A DNA stretch of 64,000 nt, from assembly GCA_023435705.1 (NCBI GenBank), contig JAEYRH010000008.1:124001-188000 (forward strand), read 5' to 3'. The notes beneath the pieces were generated by a model. That model made no database searches. It saw nothing but the letters and a program-made list of their open reading frames with translations, and had not been told where the DNA came from. This document shows, in pieces, positions 61,159-64,000 of the stretch. How positions within the stretch are numbered: position 1 is the stretch's first letter; the number at the start of each line of letters is the position of its first letter. The DNA is from Bacillota bacterium (GTDB lineage Bacteria; Bacillota; Clostridia; Christensenellales; UMGS416). The translations under genes were made by a program, and so were the position numbers.

Positions 61159-62931
61159 CTACAACCTCGCCTGCTTCAGGATTGTGCTCAGTTCTTCCGC
61201 TGCGATATCCAAGGAAAAATTCTGTTCCGCAAACTCCCGCATTGTTGCGTATACTTCATCATAGGCTTCGGGTGATCGGCGGATGCGCCGAATCTCCTCC
61301 ACAAGCGAGTCTATCGAATGGAATACCATATGGGGAGAATAGCAATATTCTACACCGGGACGGGACAAAAGAAAACAAATACGGCCTGATTGCAGCGCCT
61401 GGACAAACGATTGTATATAGCTGTCCCAATCCGGAAAGGTTTGCAACTCGATCTCCTCAGTTGCGTGCATATTCTTACACGGCACCGGATGATCGCCACC
61501 GCATAACAAAGAATCAAGCCTGCCAGCAACTTGGTGAAAATCATTGCTGTCCGGTGCAAAGCCGGCAACAACCGTCATCCCTTTCGCGCCGGCAGCCTCC
61601 GGCACTGTGGCAACGATGGGGTTGAAAATCCATGCTTTGTGCTCTGCAACCCCATGGACTGCGCAAAGCTGGCTCTTATGAAAAAAGGTTGGAGCCATCA
61701 GGCAGTCTGCTTTGTCAAAATCAACATCGACATTCTGCCGGAGATAACCACCGGTTTGTATGATGAGCGTTTGGTGGTTCAATTTATTCTGAGAGTACCA
61801 TGCGGTATTTCCCTGTAATCCGCTGCACCAGATGATATCGGCCCAGTTCAGCAGGGTGTTTGCTGAATCACTCCTAGCACCTTCATCGTATCGGATGATG
61901 TATTGGCTCTCAAGCCGGTTGAACAGCGGTTTTAGCTGCTCCAGCCCTTCCCCCGAAACCAACAATCGCCCCCTGCACTCTCGTTGGAAGAGATGGTAAT
62001 CTCCATGGACGATGGATTGAAACAGGTTCTGATGACGCGTATGCAGCGGTATGCGCCCCTGAAGATGCTTCCTGTGCTGGTTCACGAAATCAGACAACGC
62101 CCGAAAGCATGGCTCAGAGATTATGCCACCGGATTGCCGGACAATTGTATGCAATATCCAGCGGAATGCCGACGGCAACCGTAAGGCAAAGTAGCTGAGT
62201 CCGATTTTATTCAGATTCTTCTCTGCTTCCTTCCATACAAACAGGTGGTTGTAGATTGCCTTTTCCGAGAATTCCTGTGTGGATGACAGGTTAGCCCTGT
62301 TGCTGTGTTTGCAGTAGTACAAGAAATAGTTGTCTACATAATCGACAATAGGGCGGCAGGAAAGCAGGGCAGTGTGAAAAAGAGTATCTTCTCCGATTTT
62401 GATCTTCTCATTAAAGAGTACCCCTGAATGAATCAGGAACTCCCTTTGCAGTATCACGTCCGACGTCGTGCTTTGCTGGGCGATGATTTGCTTGATACGG
62501 TCAGATTGCCGCCTGCATGGCGCCAGAATCCGGCAGGCATCAGCTTGTATTCCGGCCTTTACCGTCTTCAGGTATCCCTTCAGATATTGGATTCCGTTGC
62601 ATTTGGCATAATCGACCATGCGAATGAGCCTGTCAGCATCGATATAGTCGTCGTCGTCAAGAAAAGTCAAATAAGACGCTTTCGCCTGCGAAATTCCTAT
62701 ATTGCGCGGAAGAGAAGGGCTACCCGAATTCCTGGGCAGCCGAATCAACCTGATGTGATCGTAATTCCTGCAGAAACCATCGATAATTTCTACTGTCCGA
62801 TCAGTGGAACTGTCGTCAACAACGATGACTTCGATCCGATTTTTATGTGGGGTCTCAGCGACCGAAGCCAATGCCGTTCCGATCGTAGCGGTGGCATTAT
62901 ATGAAGTGACAATGATTGATACATCCTTCAT
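61159..62931 (-). CDS. Two-domain glycosyltransferase with N-terminal GT2 domain
   Basis: A 590-residue protein. Residues 1-230 are a GT-A family 2 domain: VSIIVTSYNATATIGTALAS, VIVVDDSSTDRTVEIIDGF, LPRNIGISQAKASYLTFLDD and a DxD-type DDDDY metal site. Residues about 330-590 form a second region with ADIIWCSGLQGNTAWYSQ and a C-terminal FSLDIAAEELSTILKQARL, suggesting a GT-B-like half. It probably adds more than one sugar, or a sugar and a phosphate group, to the polymer. It lies 20 bp after the nucleotide-sugar dehydrogenase gene. Confidence 0.87.
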   Translation of the reverse strand: MKDVSIIVTSYNATATIGTALASVAETPHKNRIEVIVVDDSSTDRTVEIIDGFCRNYDHIRLIRLPRNSGSPSLPRNIGISQAKASYLTFLDDDDYIDADRLIRMVDYAKCNGIQYLKGYLKTVKAGIQADACRILAPCRRQSDRIKQIIAQQSTTSDVILQREFLIHSGVLFNEKIKIGEDTLFHTALLSCRPIVDYVDNYFLYYCKHSNRANLSSTQEFSEKAIYNHLFVWKEAEKNLNKIGLSYFALRLPSAFRWILHTIVRQSGGIISEPCFRALSDFVNQHRKHLQGRIPLHTRHQNLFQSIVHGDYHLFQRECRGRLLVSGEGLEQLKPLFNRLESQYIIRYDEGARSDSANTLLNWADIIWCSGLQGNTAWYSQNKLNHQTLIIQTGGYLRQNVDVDFDKADCLMAPTFFHKSQLCAVHGVAEHKAWIFNPIVATVPEAAGAKGMTVVAGFAPDSNDFHQVAGRLDSLLCGGDHPVPCKNMHATEEIELQTFPDWDSYIQSFVQALQSGRICFLLSRPGVEYCYSPHMVFHSIDSLVEEIRRIRRSPEAYDEVYATMREFAEQNFSLDIAAEELSTILKQARL

Positions 62932-62951
62932 CTGTGGTTCCCGCGGCCACT

Positions 62952-64000
62952 TTACCGGTTCTTGTTCTTGTATTGGTGCATATTGCCGTAATTTACAATC
63001 TCCATGCCGCTGCCGGGCTGGGCAGCGATCATGTTCCTGGTGTCAAAAAGCATTGGACGGCGCATTCTGCGTGCCAGCTCCGCATGGTTCATGTCTTTGT
63101 ACTCATTGTGGTCGACCAGCACAAGGATCAGATCGGCGCCATCAATGGCGGCATCCAGGCCTACAAAATCAGGATTGTCCACATGGGGATCGTACACATC
63201 CACCGCAAACCCGACTTCTCGCAGCAGCTCGATCACCTCGAGGGCCGGACTTTCCCTGCAGTCATCCACGTTGCCTTTGTAGGTGGCGCCAAGGGCAGCC
63301 ACCTTGCAGCCATTTGTGCCCCCGCATAGCCGGCGGACGACATCCGTGACGAAGTGCGGCATGGAGCTGTTGATGTCGCGCGCCAGCTTGATCAGCTTCG
63401 CGTCTTCCGGTGCTTCGGCATAGATGAAATAGGGATCGATGGCCAGGCAATGACCGCCCACCCCGGGCCCCGGCTGGTGGATGTTGACCCTGGGATGCTT
63501 GTTGGCCATCCGAATGACGTCCAGGCAATCGATCTCAAGCGTATCGCAAACTTTCGCAAGCTCGTTGGCAAGCGCGATGTTGACGTCGCGGTAGGTGTTT
63601 TCCATGCACTTGGAAAGCTCGGCGACGGTGGCCTCGGTCTTCAGGATTTCGCCCCTGACAAACTTCGAATAAACCTTGGCTCCCATTTCGGTGCATTCCG
63701 CCGTGATTCCGCCCACGATCCGGTTATTATGGATCAGCTCATGCAGGATTTTCCCAGGCAGCACCCGTTCCGGGCAATGCACCAGATACAGATCCTTTCC
63801 GATCGTGTAGCCGGCCTTTTCGAAGATCGGTTTAACATGGTTTTTCATGGAGTTCGGCGCGATGGTTGATTCGATGATGACGACATTCCCCTTGCTGACA
63901 TAACGAAGGATGTCCCTGCTGGCTTGCAGCACATAGCTAAGGTCGCAGCTATAGATATCCTTTTGAAACGGCGTAGGCACGGCGATGATGAATACATCTG
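62952..64000 (-). CDS. UDP-N-acetyl-D-mannosaminuronate/glucosaminuronate dehydrogenase, 5'-truncated by window
   Basis: The gene enters from the right edge; 349 codons are inside (it reads DVFIIAVPTPFQKD at the edge). It oxidises a UDP-N-acetylhexosamine to the uronic acid with NAD. The middle domain has KCMENTYRDVNIALANELAK. The catalytic Cys lies in GPGVGGHCLAIDPYF. The C-terminal UDP-binding domain has LGATYKGNVDDCRESPALEV. This signature fits the WecC/WbpA group (N-acetylated substrate). The N-terminal NAD site lies outside the window. It supplies an acidic sugar for the polymer made by the downstream genes. Confidence 0.9.
   Translation of the reverse strand, partial: DVFIIAVPTPFQKDIYSCDLSYVLQASRDILRYVSKGNVVIIESTIAPNSMKNHVKPIFEKAGYTIGKDLYLVHCPERVLPGKILHELIHNNRIVGGITAECTEMGAKVYSKFVRGEILKTEATVAELSKCMENTYRDVNIALANELAKVCDTLEIDCLDVIRMANKHPRVNIHQPGPGVGGHCLAIDPYFIYAEAPEDAKLIKLARDINSSMPHFVTDVVRRLCGGTNGCKVAALGATYKGNVDDCRESPALEVIELLREVGFAVDVYDPHVDNPDFVGLDAAIDGADLILVLVDHNEYKDMNHAELARRMRRPMLFDTRNMIAAQPGSGMEIVNYGNMHQYKNKNR

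Overview
This 64 kb window looks like chromosomal DNA of an anaerobic, G+C-rich Gram-positive bacterium of the Clostridia. Supporting signs are strong AGGAGG-type ribosome binding sites, sigma-A-like promoters, a rubrerythrin, a TM1266-like ACT protein (a family linked to iron-only hydrogenase), VanW, DUF4349 and DUF1048 proteins, a NusG-domain-II/Gx-transporter pair and LplB-type sugar permeases. No rRNA, tRNA, CRISPR array, transposase or phage gene was seen, so the species is not resolved.

Layout. 0-2.4 kb: 5' end of a sugar ABC transporter operon with a cre-like site, and an AraC regulator. 2.4-4.3 kb: hpt-tilS. 4.4-9.3 kb: two cyclic-di-GMP proteins (PocR-PAS6-GGDEF-HD-GYP and REC-GGDEF). 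9.4-13.9 kb: a secreted Ig-like protein, then a lipid kinase with a degenerate alpha/beta hydrolase. 14-16.5 kb: PadR regulator, tandem-flavodoxin oxidoreductase and two small paralogous proteins. 16.8-19.8 kb: argJ and a four-barrel MoaF-like protein. 19.8-20.4 kb: an A+T-rich divergent intergenic region with DnaA-box-like sites. 20.4-24.9 kb: a cell-envelope-type gene run (coiled-coil membrane protein, PRC-barrel, VanW, Cys-rich peptide). 25-26.8 kb: gapA and a partial duplication of its 3' end around a lipoprotein gene. 26.8-29.3 kb: tag and small genes. 29.4-32.9 kb: an arabinan-side-chain operon (GH51-GH127). 33.3-36.5 kb: GNAT gene and a PadR/DUF1048/ABC export operon. 36.6-43.7 kb: methyltransferases, DUF4349 lipoprotein, NusG-II/Gx transporter, amidase, isomerase, kinase-like and GNAT genes. 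43.7-48.4 kb: PP2C phosphatase, ppk1 and ppx. 48.7-50.7 kb: three tandem membrane paralogues. 50.8-54.5 kb: rubrerythrin, ACT protein, pta and GNATs. 54.5-57.2 kb: a twice-frameshifted membrane gene, murG and a PfkB kinase. 57.8-64 kb: a lower-G+C surface polysaccharide synthesis and export operon.

The less ordinary signals are the DnaA-box cluster at a strand switch, the gapA 3' duplication, a CggR-like 20-bp repeat before gapA, two operator-overlapped PadR promoters, three sets of tandem paralogues (small hydrophobic proteins, four MoaF barrels, three membrane proteins), two pseudoenzyme candidates and three genes broken by single-base indels. Much of the rest is ordinary housekeeping. No complete, clearly new system is proven by the sequence alone; the best candidates are the 20.4-24.9 kb envelope run, the triple membrane paralogues and the small-protein pair.
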